Source: Nectonema munidae (taxonomy: Eukaryota > Nematomorpha > Nectonematoida > Nectonematidae). From it: a stretch of DNA of 64,000 nucleotides. This document shows, in pieces, positions 1 to 12,099 of the stretch. Positions within the stretch are counted from its first letter, which is position 1; every line of letters starts with the position of its first letter. Both the position numbers and the translations under genes were made by a program. The DNA is taken from positions 2,191,613 through 2,255,612 of the forward strand of contig JAUIRK010000898.1 in the NCBI GenBank assembly GCA_030549495.1. The letters are read 5' to 3'. The notes below the pieces were generated by a model, which was not told the DNA's origin, did no database searches, and saw nothing but the letters and a program-made list of their open reading frames with translations.

Positions 1-1277
1 ATATTCAACTTTTCTTTAAATGAATTTACATGACTAACCATTTCAATTATTGATTTATCTTTGCCTTGTAATTGGGTATTTAGTAGGCTTATCTTCACAG
101 TAACGTCGCAAAAAAAGCTAGATCGCAGCGCCATTCTGAATCACTCAATTGAACATATTGAATTTTTTTAGTTTCAAGAAAAATGCAAACTTTTGGTAAT
201 AGTTCTCTGAAACGAGTCAAAAACTTAGCACGGCTTAGCCATCTAACATCTGTGTGTAAAAGCAATTCATTGTGTTCTTCTCCACACTCTTTTAGCAAAG
301 CACGAAACTCTCGAAGCGATAAACTCTTTGACCTGATGTAGTTTACAGTTTTGAACGCTATGTCCATGACATGATCAAAGTTTAAAACTTTTGAGCATAG
401 GACTTGATTATGTATGATGCAATGATAATCAATAAATCTGGGAAACTTTTCATCGCGCTTACAACGAGAAATAAAGCCATTATTGCAACCAGTCATTGCA
501 GGGGCACCATCTGTTGTAATTGAAACCAGTTTGGAAATTTGAAAATTTGTAAGTGATATAAATTCTTTGAATGAGTTGAAAATATCTTCACATCTAGTGC
601 GTTCATTCATCGGAATTATTGTTAACAACTCTTCTACTGCTGACATGTCAACAAAAACCATTCTGATGAAAACACAGAGTTGAGCAGTGCCAATATAGTC
701 AGTCGACTCGTCAAACTGTAATGAGAGAACAACGCACTTATCAACATTAATTTGTAGAGCTTGTTCAAGATCTTGACTGATATCCTTTGTTCTTCGCATA
801 ATAGTATTTCGTGACAATGACAAGTTATTTATACATGTCATAATTTCGGACTTATTTTTGAAGTTTTCAAATAAAACATCTCCCGCTTTGATGAAAGCTT
901 CTTTTACTATTTCTCCATCGCTAAAAGATTTGTTATGTTTAATTAATGTTTGAGTAATTTTGAATGAAGCGATTGTAGCAGATTTTGAGCTTGTGTTGTA
1001 TTTAAAAAAGTTATTTTGTTGTTCAAGCAATTCTGCTTTGAGTTGTTTAACTTTTGATTTTCTTAAGGCTGTATTTTGTGGAAAATCAATAGAATAATTT
1101 TTGTGAACTTTAAAAAAATGTCTCTCCACGTTCGCTTTTTTAGGCAATGCAACTAAAAAACTTACCAATTAAACATAAACACTTGTTATTGTTCATTACA
1201 AAAAAGTAGTTCTCTTCCCATTCATTATGATAATGGTAAGTTTTTCTTTTTTTAAAAGATGATCCTGGCTCATTCAT
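1..1277 (-). pseudogene. hAT transposase relic (ZBED5/FAM200/GTF2IRD2-like), truncated by window edge
   Basis: The minus strand encodes a hAT-family transposase of the ZBED5/GTF2IRD2 type. I place its start at the ATG at 1277 (MNEPGSSFKKRK), which leads into a BED zinc finger (KCLCLI..., later NVERHF and VHKNY giving the His pair). The RNase-H-like core follows: FDESTD carries the first catalytic Asp and TTDGAPAMTG the second. The DHHC-like section YHCIIHNQ and the motif TDVRWLSR are typical of this family. Two one-base lesions break the frame: one near 1165 inside the finger and one at the T run complementary to 110-116. Past the second lesion the protein continues in another frame to base 1 (VKISLLNTQLQGKDKS). 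The C-terminal catalytic Glu and dimerisation domain lie outside the window. It is not a functional gene as written, although both lesions lie in or near homopolymers and could be assembly errors. Confidence 0.85.
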
Positions 1278-2145
1278 TTATCAGCCACAAAGATAAAATG
1301 AAATATAGTTAAAACTACTTCTAAAAAAGGTAATAAAAGATAGTAATAAAGGTACTTTTATAAAAGGTTAATTTTGTAAAAAATTGGTATTAAGTTGAAC
1401 ATTATAAACAAAATTGCAACAAAAAATTTTTTTAGGTTTTAAATTAAATATCAATTGATTATTTATGTTGACAACTATTTTTATAATGATTTTTTTCATT
1501 AATTTAACTTTTTTACATTTAACTATTTTTAATTTGATTTAATAAAATTATGACAAGCATGCCCTTCAAATAGAAAAAAAATTCAAGCAAGGATGTTATT
1601 TTTCTTAAGTTACTGTGTCGAATAACTGAAAGATTTAAAATAGATTTAGTAATTTAGTATACTTCATTATAATAAATGTGTCACATGTGCGTGCATATAA
1701 AAAGACTAAATTAGAATTTTTTTAACATTGACTTCAAAGGTTGCTATAAACACAAATTAGAATTTTTTATATTCAACTTTCATAGAAACTTGCATATGGT
1801 TACTATTGTTCAGTAAGGCAAAATGAGACACTGAATTAACGAAAAAAAATTAAATTATAAGTAGATTAAAAAAATTTTTCTTAATAGATCTGACAAAAAA
1901 TACACATCAAAAAAATTCTACTTAATACTTTTCCTTTAAATTATAAATTATTGCTTTATTACATAAGATTAAATTTAATATAATTTTCCTATTTCAAACC
2001 TTAAAAAAATTTTTTTTTTTGAAAATTGTAGTTATAAAAGTAAATTTTTTTTTAATCATTTCGATATACCGAAAAACAGTTCTACTAAATATCTTAGTCT
2101 CACAATATGTCTAAAAGAATTCTAAAAATATTTAAAAAGGTTCAT
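1278..2145. other. AT-rich intergenic sequence, no feature seen
   Basis: About 870 bases of very AT-rich sequence with many A and T runs. I see no coding potential, terminal repeat or RNA gene. It may include the 5' terminal region of the hAT element to its left, but I could not find a convincing terminal inverted repeat. Confidence 0.5.
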
Positions 2146-2413
2146 AGTCGCAACGTCGAAACCCAAAATGTCCGAGACGAAAACGTCCTAATACCAAAAA
2201 CGTCCGAAAAAAAAGCGTGTGAAATCCAAAATGTCTTAAAATCGAAACATCTTGGAATTAAAGAGTTCTAAAACCAAAAAGCTTAAACTGAATTGTTTAG
2301 AACTCTTGAGTCGTTTAGATTTCAAGATATTTTGGACATAGGATGTATTGCCTTTGGACGTTTTTTTTCAAATGTTTTAGTTTTTAGACGTTTTGTTTTC
2401 GTACGTTTTGACC
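2146..2413. repeat. Imperfect foldback repeat with short internal direct repeats
   Basis: The two halves are imperfect reverse complements meeting near 2285, where AAGAGTTCTAAA (about 2262) faces TTTAGAACTCTT (about 2298). The outer ends also match (AGTCGCAACGTCG on the left against the complement of CGTACGTTTTGACC on the right). Each arm repeats a short unit resembling AAAACGTCC. No target duplication was recognised. It is probably a small foldback/MITE-type element. Confidence 0.55.
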
Positions 2414-3279
2414 AGGAATCATTAAAGAATAAACAAATTTGATATTTTGCATTGTAAGCGTAAAAACTTTTTACCGAAAAAAAGACTAATTTATAAATTT
2501 AATGCAATTACAAAGACACAAGCAAAATTTTATAGGTGGTAAAACGCAAAGAACAATGTTGAAAATAATGTTCAACTTCTGATTTTTAAAATTTATATCA
2601 TCAATTTGACCAATTCTACTGCATGATGAAAAGATAATCAAAGTTAAATAAATAGCATACCACCGGAAATAATATAAGCTTCTCAAAGCTCTTAAATTGG
2701 TAACATAAATACATAGGTTTGCAACATATAATTGTCATACCCAACATATAATGATAATACAATGTCCTTAATTTCCTCATCATCTTGAAAAATATGAGTA
2801 TTATTTATGGAAGGGAAGTGTGATGTTGCGCATAGAAAAATTTTAGCCTAAAATAAGAAATCTTTATCAATATGATTGATTATTAACTATGCGAAAAATT
2901 GGGAAAATGCAACTTCATGAAACATTCACATAGATAATATGATAGAAACGGAAATTCATAAAAAAAAAATTGATCCAACAATTAATTTCTGGTTTATTCC
3001 TTAATTGTTTATAAACTACTTGAAGTCTACTTTCTTGAGCTTGGCGGTCGACTAGTCGACCGCGAGCGACTTCTTGGACACCTCTGTTATAGATCATACA
3101 AATAAGTTGATTTAAATCTAAATTAAATTTAAAATAAGAATAAAATTAAAAAAACTTAATAAATTAATTAAGCTAAATATTTTTATGATTTATTTTCAAA
3201 AAATCTGCAAAAAATAATAAAGTATATAATTGCAGTTTTAAATTTTTTATAATTATAATTTTTTACGTCAACGTGTTTG
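2414..3279. other. AT-rich intergenic sequence, no feature seen
   Basis: No open frame with recognisable content. A short GC-richer palindrome, GGTCGACTAGTCGACC, lies near 3046-3061; I could not assign it to an element. Confidence 0.4.
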
Positions 3280-4702
3280 AAATGCAGCGCTATTTAAAAA
3301 TGTTCTCGGGGTTCACCTTCTGGACTTAAACATTATAAAGCAGTTCATAATGAAAATATTAATCAAAATGAACCAAGGAAAGAATTTATTATTGATCGCT
3401 ACTTTAATTTTTTATCTATTGATAAAGAAATAGCAAAGTTAGCTTGTAAAGATGGATTTTCTTTTTAAAGCATTGCTATTGGTCAATTTATCCAAAAAAG
3501 CTTGAAAAAACAAGTATGATAAACCAATACCTCCTTCACACTCTGGCGTTAAATGATATGTGAGGCGTTTTTATCATATTTTAAAGGCAATTTAGCAAAC
3601 GATAAACTATAGAGCAAATGATAAACGGAGTAAAGATTTCCTTAACTTTAGATGAATACATATCGATATATTAATGTAAATGTTCATTCAAAGTCAAAAT
3701 TATTTAGGATTGTTAAGAATCAACGGCCGTTTTACAAGTTATTGCGTGTTTGAAACGTTTCGAGTTTTATTAGAAATTTTAATTTAGATCTTAAAAATGA
3801 TATTGTTGCTTGTACAACTGATGTAGCAGCAGTAATGATAACGTTTGGAAAGCTTATCGATCCCATTCATCAACAATGTTTTAATCATGGACTTAATTTA
3901 AGTGTAGTAAAAGTTATGTACGAAAACATTGATTATAATCACAATTTTTCTCTAATTAGAAAATTTTTTGAAATGACAGAATTGACAGAAGATAATTGTC
4001 AATTAAAGAGAAAAATAGGCAATGTTGAAGATCTTCACTACGATGAAATTTTAGAATGTATGTCTTCTGAAGAAAATATGAAGAAGAAACTGAAAATGAA
4101 AAGTGTGATGATTTTGAAGAATATGAATATTTTACTCCAAAATTACGAAAAAATTATTATTCTTTGCTTGAAAAAGTTAGGAATATATGTAGGCTTTTTA
4201 GAAAATCTCCTGTAATGAATGATAGTTTTCACAAATTTGTTATGGAAGAGAATAATGGAAAAATATTGAAGCCATGTCTTAATGTTGACCAGATGGAATA
4301 GTTTGCTCCAAATGTTAGAACGTTTTTTACTATTAAAAATTAGCATTATAAAAGTTTTAAAAATGATAAAATGCTGATATTTGGTTTTAGATAAAGAATG
4401 GAATAAAATTAAATTTTAGTTAAAGTTTTGACACGAATCGAAATTACAATAAAAAACTGTCTTCTCAAGATGTAACTTTATTTGAAAACCTGTACATAAG
4501 TCGTAAAAACGCGGAAGTTCATGACTTATTGCAATAACTGAAATACCCAAAGTGCAAATTTACCACCAAGAACTTCAAATCTTTTAGAGAGCAATTGTAT
4601 ATGAGGCTTTATCCTCACGAAGATTCTGAAGAAAATTCAGAAGTTCCTACAACATAAAAAAGTTTGAAGACCTCAACAACTGAACATTTTAGTGAAGATC
4701 TC
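3280..4702 (+). pseudogene. Second hAT transposase relic (BED-finger hAT), heavily decayed
   Basis: A plus-strand hAT transposase survives in pieces. A BED-like finger (KCSRGSPSGLKHYKAVH) is near 3300. An N-terminal segment follows (EPRKEFIIDRYF, then KLACKDGFSF). The core is near 3800-3920: ACTTDVAAVMITFGKLI contains the second catalytic Asp, and HQQCFNHGLNLSVVKVMYE is the conserved Cys/His section. Further downstream come LEKVRNICRLFRKSP and a C-terminal stretch around 4450-4650. Many stops and frameshifts separate these blocks. This family is different from the hAT at 1-1277. A TTAA-bounded element begins immediately after at 4703-4706, so the hAT was probably the older resident. Confidence 0.65.
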
Positions 4703-4706
4703 TTAA

Positions 4707-7700
4707 CCCTTTCAGGCATAATGGGACACTGGTGTCCCAAACAAAAAAATTACAATGAAAAAAATGAACAAATTACTTGCACGTTCTTCTTCTTCATCGT
4801 ATCCCCTTATTGGGGGTCGATGGCTTTGATCCGTTCTCTCCAAAGCTTTCTGTCTGTAGCATCGCTTTCCTTCAAATCATCTCTCCATCTCATTTTTTGC
4901 CTTCCTCTTTTCCTTTTTCCTTTTACCTGCTCATCGTATGCTTTCCTTATTTTCTCATCTTTTTCCCTTCTCAGCACGTGTCCATACCATCTCATTTTGT
5001 TCTTTTCGATTACATCTATCACACTCGTCTTTACTTTTGTTCTTCGTCTTATTTCTTTATTCCTGATTCTATCTCTTCTTGTTACATTTAACATCATTCT
5101 CAGCATTTTCATTTCAGACACTTCCAACTTGTTCTTTTCTTTCTTTTTCAGACACCAACATTCTGAACCGTAAGTCATGACTGGTCTCACTATGGCTAAA
5201 TACACCTTGGCCTTCAGTTTCATTGGCAGCTTTTTATCGTTTAAAACAGTCTTAACTTCTTTCCATTTTGCCCAACTCGCATTCAACCTCGACTGTAAAT
5301 CCTTACTACAACCTCCTTCCTTTTCAATAACTGACCCTAAATACTTGAACTCTTGCACTTGTTTCAATTCGATCCCATGCTTATCTTTTATGCTTATCAC
5401 AGCGTTTTCATTCCTACAGACTTTCATCACTTCAGTCTTACGTGAATTCAATCTCAGGCCGTTTCCTTCGAGACATTCTTGCCACATAAACAGTCTTTTC
5501 ACTGTCTGCTATTATTACCAAATCATCAGCGAACAAAAGTTCCCAAAGGTCATCTTTTCTGATATTTTTCGAGGATTCATCTATAACAATTGCAAAAGTA
5601 ATGGACTAAGTGTCGAACCTTGGTGTAAGCCTACATTTATATCAAACTCCTGTGAGCAACCATTCATTGTTCTAATCGAAGTTTTAGAGTTCCTGTATGT
5701 TTCCTGAATTAACCTTACAAGCTTTTCACTAACATCTTTTTCTCTCAAGCTCCAGTATACGATATCTCTTGGAACTCTGTCATATGCCTTCTCTAAGTCT
5801 ACAATGCTAAAAAATAAAGGCAGATTTCCTTCTAGTCTTTTTTCCAACAATTGTCTTACTATAAATATCGGATCCACTGTACTTTTACCATGCATGAAGC
5901 CAAACTGATTCGAGTCTATAATTACTTGATAACGCGCCTACTCAAAATTCTCTCTAGCAGTTTCAACCCATGTTCTAGCAATTTAATTCCCCGGTAATTT
6001 AAGCAATTCAACACATCTCTTTTATTCTTGTAAATCCGAATAATTAAGCTTTTAGTTCATTCTTCCGGCATTCTTTCTTACTTTCAAATGAATTCCAGCA
6101 ATCTAGTCGTCATCTTCAAACATTTTTCTCCGCCTGCTTTTATCATATCTATACTAACTTCACTGATTACTGTTTCTTTGTTTTTTTTTCATTGCTTCCA
6201 ATACTTCTCTTTCTTCCAAAACAAACTCAGGACCCTCAACTTTTTCTCCTTTATCTCTGTGTTCATGGTTATTTTCAACATTTATTAGCTCCTCAATGTA
6301 CTCTTTCCATCTGTTCTCAATTTCCTCATCCTTGAATAAAATTTTTCCTTCTCTGTTTTTTATAATGCCCACATTCCCAGTTTCTTGAATATCTCTTTGC
6401 CTAGACTTTGCAAGTTTGAAAATTTGCTTTTCCCCATCATTATTCCCCAGTGATGTGTACATTTTTTCTGTTTCATTTGCTTCAATTCAGAGATAGTCCT
6501 TTTTGCTTCTCTCTTTTTAATTCTATATATCTGTTTATCCTCTTCTGGCTTACTTTTTTGCCATTTCTTGAAAGCTAAATTTTTATCTTTCAATAGTTCT
6601 CTAACCTTCTCCTTCCACCACCATGTTTCTTTTTGAGTTTTCTTACCTTTTTTTGTTTTACCCAGCACCTCCTTACTTGCAGCCAACAAGAACAAACTGT
6701 TTTTAGGTGACTCCACATTTCTTCAATATCTTCATCTATTTGTTTTTCCATCAAACTTTTCTCAACTATTTTCTCGTATCTTTCCTGATTTTTTTTATCT
6801 TCGAGTAGCCATGTCTTAAATCTATCTATCTTCATAACTTTTCATTTTTTCTCGTTAGTGATAAACATATCAATTATAACAATTCTATGTTGTGATACAA
6901 TGTCACTTCCAGGGATAACTTTGTAATTCTTGACACATTTCTTTTTCCCTGTTTGACCATGAAGAAGTCTATTTGGCTTTTTTTGCCCACACTGCTATAT
7001 GTTATCAAATGACTATCCTTCTTTCTAAAATTTGTGTTACATATGGTCAAATCGTTTCTTTGTGCCAAGTCTAATATCCTTCGCCTTCTTCGTTTCTATT
7101 ACCAAAACCGTGTCCACCATGAACTCCATCGTACCCATCACTATCCTTGCCGATTTGACCGTTAAAGTCACCTGCCAAAATAACTGTTTCACTGGCAGGA
7201 ATTTCTGATAGTAAACTATCTAGTTTTTCTGCAAACTAATTTTTTTACTCTCTACTACAACCAACTTGAGGCGCATATATTGACAAAACTGTTATAATTT
7301 CATCAATGCCTTTCAGCTTCAATCAAATTATTCTGTCACCTCCTCTTCTTACTTCAATTACTCTTTTATTCCATTTTTCACACCTACACCGTTCCTTCTG
7401 TTCGTCAATCCGCTATATACAATTTTGAAACCTTGAATGAGCTTTCTAGAGGTATTTCCGCTCCATTTTGTCTCTTGTACGCAAGCTATTTCAATCTTTC
7501 GTTTTATCATTTCCTCCACAATTTCGTTTGCTTTTCCTTTGAGTGTACCTACATTCCATAAGGCTATTCTAAGCTTATTGTAACATACAGGCATTCGTTT
7601 TTTTTCAGTATTCAAAGTGTTTTCAAAGTGAAAAAATATGAACTATTAAGTGATACCATTAAATTTATACAACACGGAAAGTATTAGGTATTCTGATGAA

Positions 7701-7831
7701 AATTTTTTAAATCAAGTTTTTTCAAATGTATTCGTTATAGAATTTATCAATTTTATCTGAAATTCTTTTTTAATTAGCTATTTTTTTACTATTTTGTTTG
7801 GGACTTCAGTGTCCCATTATGCCTTTGTGGA
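4707..7831. mobile_element. TTAA-bounded piggyBac-type element, filled by an RTE LINE
   Basis: TTAA at 4703-4706 and at 7832-7835 flank inverted termini. The left end reads CCCTTTCA then GGCATAATGGGACACTG; the right end, reversed, reads TCCACAAA then GGCATAATGGGACACTG. The conserved block sits exactly 8 bases inside TTAA on both sides and runs into a small hairpin (GGGACACTGGTGTCCC on the left). TTAA plus a pyrimidine-rich start is the mark of piggyBac-type elements. Only about 80 bases on the left and 200 on the right belong to this element; the rest is an inserted RTE LINE. It was probably a MITE of roughly 300 bases. It might instead be the internally repeated 5' end of the piggyBac whose transposase begins at 8213. 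Confidence 0.7.
4785..7625 (-). mobile_element. RTE-type non-LTR retrotransposon, frame-broken
   Basis: A minus-strand LINE with an apurinic endonuclease and reverse transcriptase. Endonuclease start: 7615 downwards (LRIALWNVGTLKGKANEI, then IACVQETKWSG). Endonuclease C-terminal part near 7068-6900 (NDLTICNTNFRKKDSHLITY, then SQIDFFMV). Connector: 6835-6160. Reverse transcriptase: 5895-5581 (FSIVDLEKAYDRVPR and LHQGSTLSPLL), then the catalytic FADD near 5538. C-terminal region: 5502-4807 (VRPVMTYGSECW, MRWYGHVLRR, RWRDDLKE). At least four frame changes occur, so it is dead. The 3' end at about 4785 carries a short TTC/ATC repeat run, as RTE elements often do. It has no RNase H or ORF1. It lies inside the TTAA-bounded element and is therefore the younger insertion. 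Confidence 0.85.
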
Positions 7832-7835
7832 TTAA

Positions 7836-8212
7836 AAAATAAATACAAATTTTTATAAGAATGACGATACTTAGAGATTACATCCAAAGACACAAAAAAT
7901 AATAGATCAATAATTTGTCAGCTATCCTAATCTTTTTCTCTCTTCCCTGTGTGAGAGTAGATATCAGCAGTTTAAAAAATTTTAGCTGTTAAATGTGCTG
8001 ATATATATGTGTTTTCTATATTTTGTGTCTCTGTTATGAATCCCTTGGAACCTGCACGACTTGTTAGCAACACACATCACAGATGTTAATCCAGAAGAGA
8101 ATCTATCATTTATAGTAGACTAATTTTGACAACTCTAAAAAAGGGAGCAGATAAAACTGAATTGTTCATATTTTTTAACTTGATCACCAAGTTTTACTTT
8201 TTATCCTTTCTT
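7836..8212. other. Leader region ahead of piggyBac transposase
   Basis: AT-rich sequence between the right TTAA of the preceding element and the first ATG of the piggyBac transposase. I see no separate gene. It may be the 5' untranslated or terminal region of that piggyBac, but I found no unambiguous TIR. Confidence 0.35.
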
Positions 8213-9751
8213 ATGTCTCTGAAAAGTAAAAGATACCATAATGGAAGAGAATTGACAATAAGTAAAAAAGATATAACTGAAATTATCTACGCTGAAAATT
8301 CAGAAGATGAATTTTTAAAGTTGGACAATGATGATATTCAAGCTCTGATATGTGGTGATGAAGCAGGATGTAGCTCAGTAAGAATTTTAAATAATGAAGC
8401 GTTTCTCCAAGATGAAGAAGAGAAAAATCGTGAAATTGAATGGACTGCAATAATTCGAAATGCGTGTGCTCCATCTGTAGAAAATCCTATTGAATACGGT
8501 AAATTTTTGGAATCATTTTCACAACTGTTAGATTCTTCTCATATAAACGACGAATTTTTTGTGTTCAAAAAAGTAACGAATTTTTATATATTATTAAAAA
8601 ATATAATTTTAGTAGAAACTCAAAGATATGTTGAGCAAGAAGGTCATGTTTTTTCAACCAATGAGCATGAAATTTCTGCTTTTATTGGGATGCATCTTGT
8701 GTTTGGTCTTCATAGGCTTCCGACCATAAGAAACTATTGGTCTAAGAACAAAAGTTTAAATGTAAGCTATATTTCAAATATCATGACATATAGTAAATTT
8801 ACTGAAATCAAACGATATTTTCATTTTAATAATAATGATAAAATGGATGGTGATAGGGCTTATAAAGTGAGGCCGATTTTCAAACATTATAATGCTGCTT
8901 TTGGAAAGATATTTTATCCAGAAAAAAATCAGTCAATTGATGAAAGAATGATAAAATTTAAAGGCAAATGTAGTATGAAACAGTATGTTAAAGCAAAACC
9001 TATTAAGTGGGGCTTCAAATGTTGGGTCAGAGCTGGTATTACAGGTTTCGTTTATCAAATAGAACCCTACGTTGGTAGAGAAAAAGACATCGAGCATTCT
9101 TTAGGCGAAAATGTTGTAATGCGGTTATCACAGAAAGTTTTCCACACGGGTTGTCATGTGTATTTAGAAAGTTTTTACTACTGTCAATCTTATGAAAATG
9201 TTGTATGATAAAGGTATTATGGCGACTGGCATTATACGTGAAAATAGAAAACTACTCCCAAGCGATTTGAAAAATCATAAAGATATGAAAAAAGGCGAAG
9301 CTGACTGTCATCAAACAACTGATCGTAAAATCAATGTTTGTAAAAGTTTCGACACTCGTGGAATCACAGTGTTATCAAACTTTATGAAGCTCAGAAAAAA
9401 AAGAAAGCCTAGAGAAAGAGATGGCTTTATTCAAACAATACCTACTATGACCTCAAATTACAATAGTTATATGGGAGGAATAGACTTGTCCAATCAATAA
9501 AAAATATATTACAATTATGATCATAGATCAACACATAAGTATTACCTAAGAATTTTTTTTGATTTGTTTGAAACATCTCTCATAAATTCTTATTTGGTTT
9601 TCAAAAAGTTAAATAGTGAATATAGTCAATCGTTTATAGAATTTAAGCAGGTTATTGCTACGCGATTGATCAGAAAGTCCAGATTCCAGCGTGTCCGATT
9701 CATAAAAATGTCAGATAATTGCTCTTCCTTTATGCTTATATCTCAATCTTC
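8213..9751 (+). pseudogene. piggyBac transposase, N-terminal and catalytic part (copy 1)
   Basis: DDE_Tnp_1_7 (piggyBac) transposase, which would cut and paste DNA at TTAA. I start at ATG 8213 (MSLKSKRYHNGRE); the frame is open further upstream without ATG. An acidic N-terminal region (residues ~20-75) is followed by the core: FSAFIGMHLVFGLHRLP, RYFHFNNNDK, then SIDERMIKFKG (first Asp) and KPIKWGFKCWVRA. The expected second Asp (normally in a DNFFTS-like motif) reads YLESFYY, an Asp-to-Glu change. A frameshift near 9190 moves to another frame (ATGIIRENRKLLP). GGIDLSNQ has the third Asp but is followed at once by a stop; the frame then continues (DHRSTHKYYLRIFFDLFETSLINSY). The coding part stops at an I-type LINE and its C-terminus resumes at 18911. 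Inactive. Confidence 0.85.
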
Positions 9752-9934
9752 TTAATACTTCTAATCTTCCTTAAGTAATATTTACATATATAATTATTTT
9801 ATTTTATTTATTATTATTTATTCATTTATTATTATTATTTTTTTTTCTCTTCTATCTTTAGTTTTATTTACATTATACACATTAATTTATTACATTATTA
9901 AGGAATCCTTCTCCTTGACTACTTTAATTTCTTT

Positions 9935-10982
9935 ATGGACATGGATGATTACATTGACCCTCCTGGGAAACGTACTAAGAATGTCCATCTTTCTTCTAAT
10001 ATTCTTACTGAACTTGATAACTTGAAATTAAATGCCCATGATCTATTTGAAAATTGTAATAAGGATGTTAACAGTTTCATTGAAAAGATTTTTGATCAAG
10101 TTAAAAGCACAGTTTTTCGACAGATGAGTGATACCATTAATGCCCAGTCCACACTTATTAAAAACTTAACTTTGAAAAAACCGAGCTATGCTGAGGCTGT
10201 CTCCTACCCGACACTCAAGACTAAAATTATAAATCCTATTAACACAGTAAGAATTAAGGTATCAAATGAAAAAACTAACAGAACCCAGGCTTCTGCTCTG
10301 AAAGAAAGAAATTCTGTAAAAATAAAATTATTGTAAATGGAATGAGAATTAACTCCTCCGGAACTGCTATTGTCAGCCTAGAAAATCCTACACACAAATC
10401 TCAAGCAACCTCTATTTTGGAAAATAATTATAAAGTCTTAGAAAACTCTCAATTTAAGCCGCGATTTATTATGAAATCAATTCCGAATGACTTAAGTGAT
10501 GATGACATAATCAACTCCTTGAACTACTCTAACTACAATATTTCTAGGTTAGGCGGTGTTAAGTTGCTCAGGGTTATTCAAACTAAAAATGAAAAATATA
10601 AACTCGCTATTATAGAACCCAACAACCCTCAAGTTGCCACCATTTTAGCTGATAGTTCTACAATTTTCTGTGGATATACAATTCTGTTCCTATTAGTTTA
10701 TCTTTTGGAAAGCCAAAACTTTGCAACAAATGTGGCAAGTTTGGTCATTATGATAAATTTTGCCATGCCACGAGTGCACCTTGTCTTAAATGCGGAAAAC
10801 TAGGTCATATCGCTGAAGCGTGTAGAGAAACTCAATGTAAATGCATAAACTGTGGGGAAAAACATCAATACAATTCTGAAAAGTGTCCTTCTTTCATTAA
10901 GAAAAGCGAAACCTCTAAGAATTTTCATCTAAATATGTTGAATATATATCTAACTAATGCCTTTGAATATACTTCACATTAA
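9935..10982 (+). pseudogene. LINE ORF1, gag-like protein with three CCHC zinc knuckles
   Basis: Nucleic-acid-binding ORF1 protein of the I-type LINE, expected to package the LINE RNA. The start ATG 9935 gives MDMDDYIDPPGKRTK. A first frame change occurs near 10320 and a second near 10680. In the last frame three zinc knuckles follow one another: CNKCGKFGHYDKFC, CLKCGKLGHIAEAC and CINCGEKHQYNSEKC (about 10719-10895). This arrangement is typical of Jockey/I-group gag. The stop is at 10980-10982, so ORF1 overlaps the ATG of ORF2 at 10957 by about 26 bases, as LINEs often do. The two frameshifts make it a pseudogene copy. Confidence 0.8.
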
Positions 10983-11714
10983 TCTGAGAAAGTCCAGAAT
11001 TGCCTGGTACAATCTATTAATTTTTTTAGATAAAGTTTACTATGATATCATTTTATTGAATGAACTTTACTTGGGGAAGGGTAAAATTCCAAGTATCCCT
11101 ACGAACTTCTCTCTTACTATTTCTGATTCTGAAAAACCTCTTTCTGCGATACTATTTTCAAACTCCCTTAATTTTAAGTTTGAATCACTATTATCCATCA
11201 TTCTAATTCCGTTATCTCTGGCGTATTTGACAATTCTTTGATTTTTCTTATCTCAGCGTATTTTCACTCTATAGACATTGATTTCATTAACCTAATTTTT
11301 TTCTAATGTTGTTCCAAAAGTCGAAGCCCATCTTTTCATCGTCATCGCAGACACTAACTCTCGCCACCAACTCTGGGACTCTAAAACCAACACAAGAGGA
11401 GAACTATTTAATGAAAAACTAATTGAGTTTGACTTGAATTTAATTGACTCAACCAAACAACCCACCTTTCAAAGTTTAAGGTCTGATTGCCTTCTAACTT
11501 CTCATATCGATCTTACTTTCTGCAATAATAAAATGAAAAAATATGTGTTAGCTTGGCAAATCCTCGATGAACCAAGTCTCTCAGATCACTTTTTTGTTAA
11601 TGTACAACTAAACTATCCCTCTACTCAGAATGTCACTAGGAAAAAATGGTTATTGAATCAACAAAAATTTTTTAACCATATAGAAGAAAATTTTCCACAA
11701 ATATTTTCGCTTAA
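10957..11714 (+). pseudogene. LINE ORF2, endonuclease part, up to the nested insertion
   Basis: The start of the LINE polyprotein. It begins MPLNILHINLRKSR, the usual opening of an apurinic-endonuclease domain (NI.HINLRKS). The middle is decayed with stops near 11240. The frame from 11434 resumes the domain end: IDLTFCNNKM followed by PSLSDHFFVNVQL, where SDH is the conserved catalytic His motif. The frame then runs (FNHIEENFPQIFSL) straight into TTAA at 11711-11714, where a 4.1 kb element interrupts it; the same reading frame continues after the second TTAA at 15798. Confidence 0.75.
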
Positions 11715-12099
11715 CCCTATTAGTGCTGGGGGGGGGGCTAAAAAATTAATTGCAGAAAATTGGCTGAATCATATCCCTTCAAATTTTGTGACTTTTCCTA
11801 AAATCGCTAGCTGCATCTTTTGAAACCATTTTCATGGTAGTTGAATGACCCCTTCATGTCCAAAACTGTCAATCAAAATAAAAAAATTTTATTTTTCCGC
11901 AAAATTTTGACATTATCTCTACTTAACCTTATAACTTAGGATCTATATTATATAATACCCTGAAAATTTATAATTATATACAGGTTAGAACGCATAACAC
12001 TTTATATATTTAATTTTTTCAATAATCATGGCTACTTTTTAGAAAATTTCAATCAAAATTTTGATTGATCAAAAATATATCTAATAAAATATACTTTCA

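Noticed and set aside
3046..3061. GGTCGACTAGTCGACC palindrome as a regulatory operator
   Set aside because: Single short palindrome with no nearby gene; could be a remnant of an element end.
4664..5173. Plus-strand frames with hydrophobic Ser/Phe-rich sequence over 4.66-5.71 kb
   Set aside because: Shadow of the minus-strand RTE reverse transcriptase; the hydrophobic look is a by-product of complementary Lys/Glu codons.
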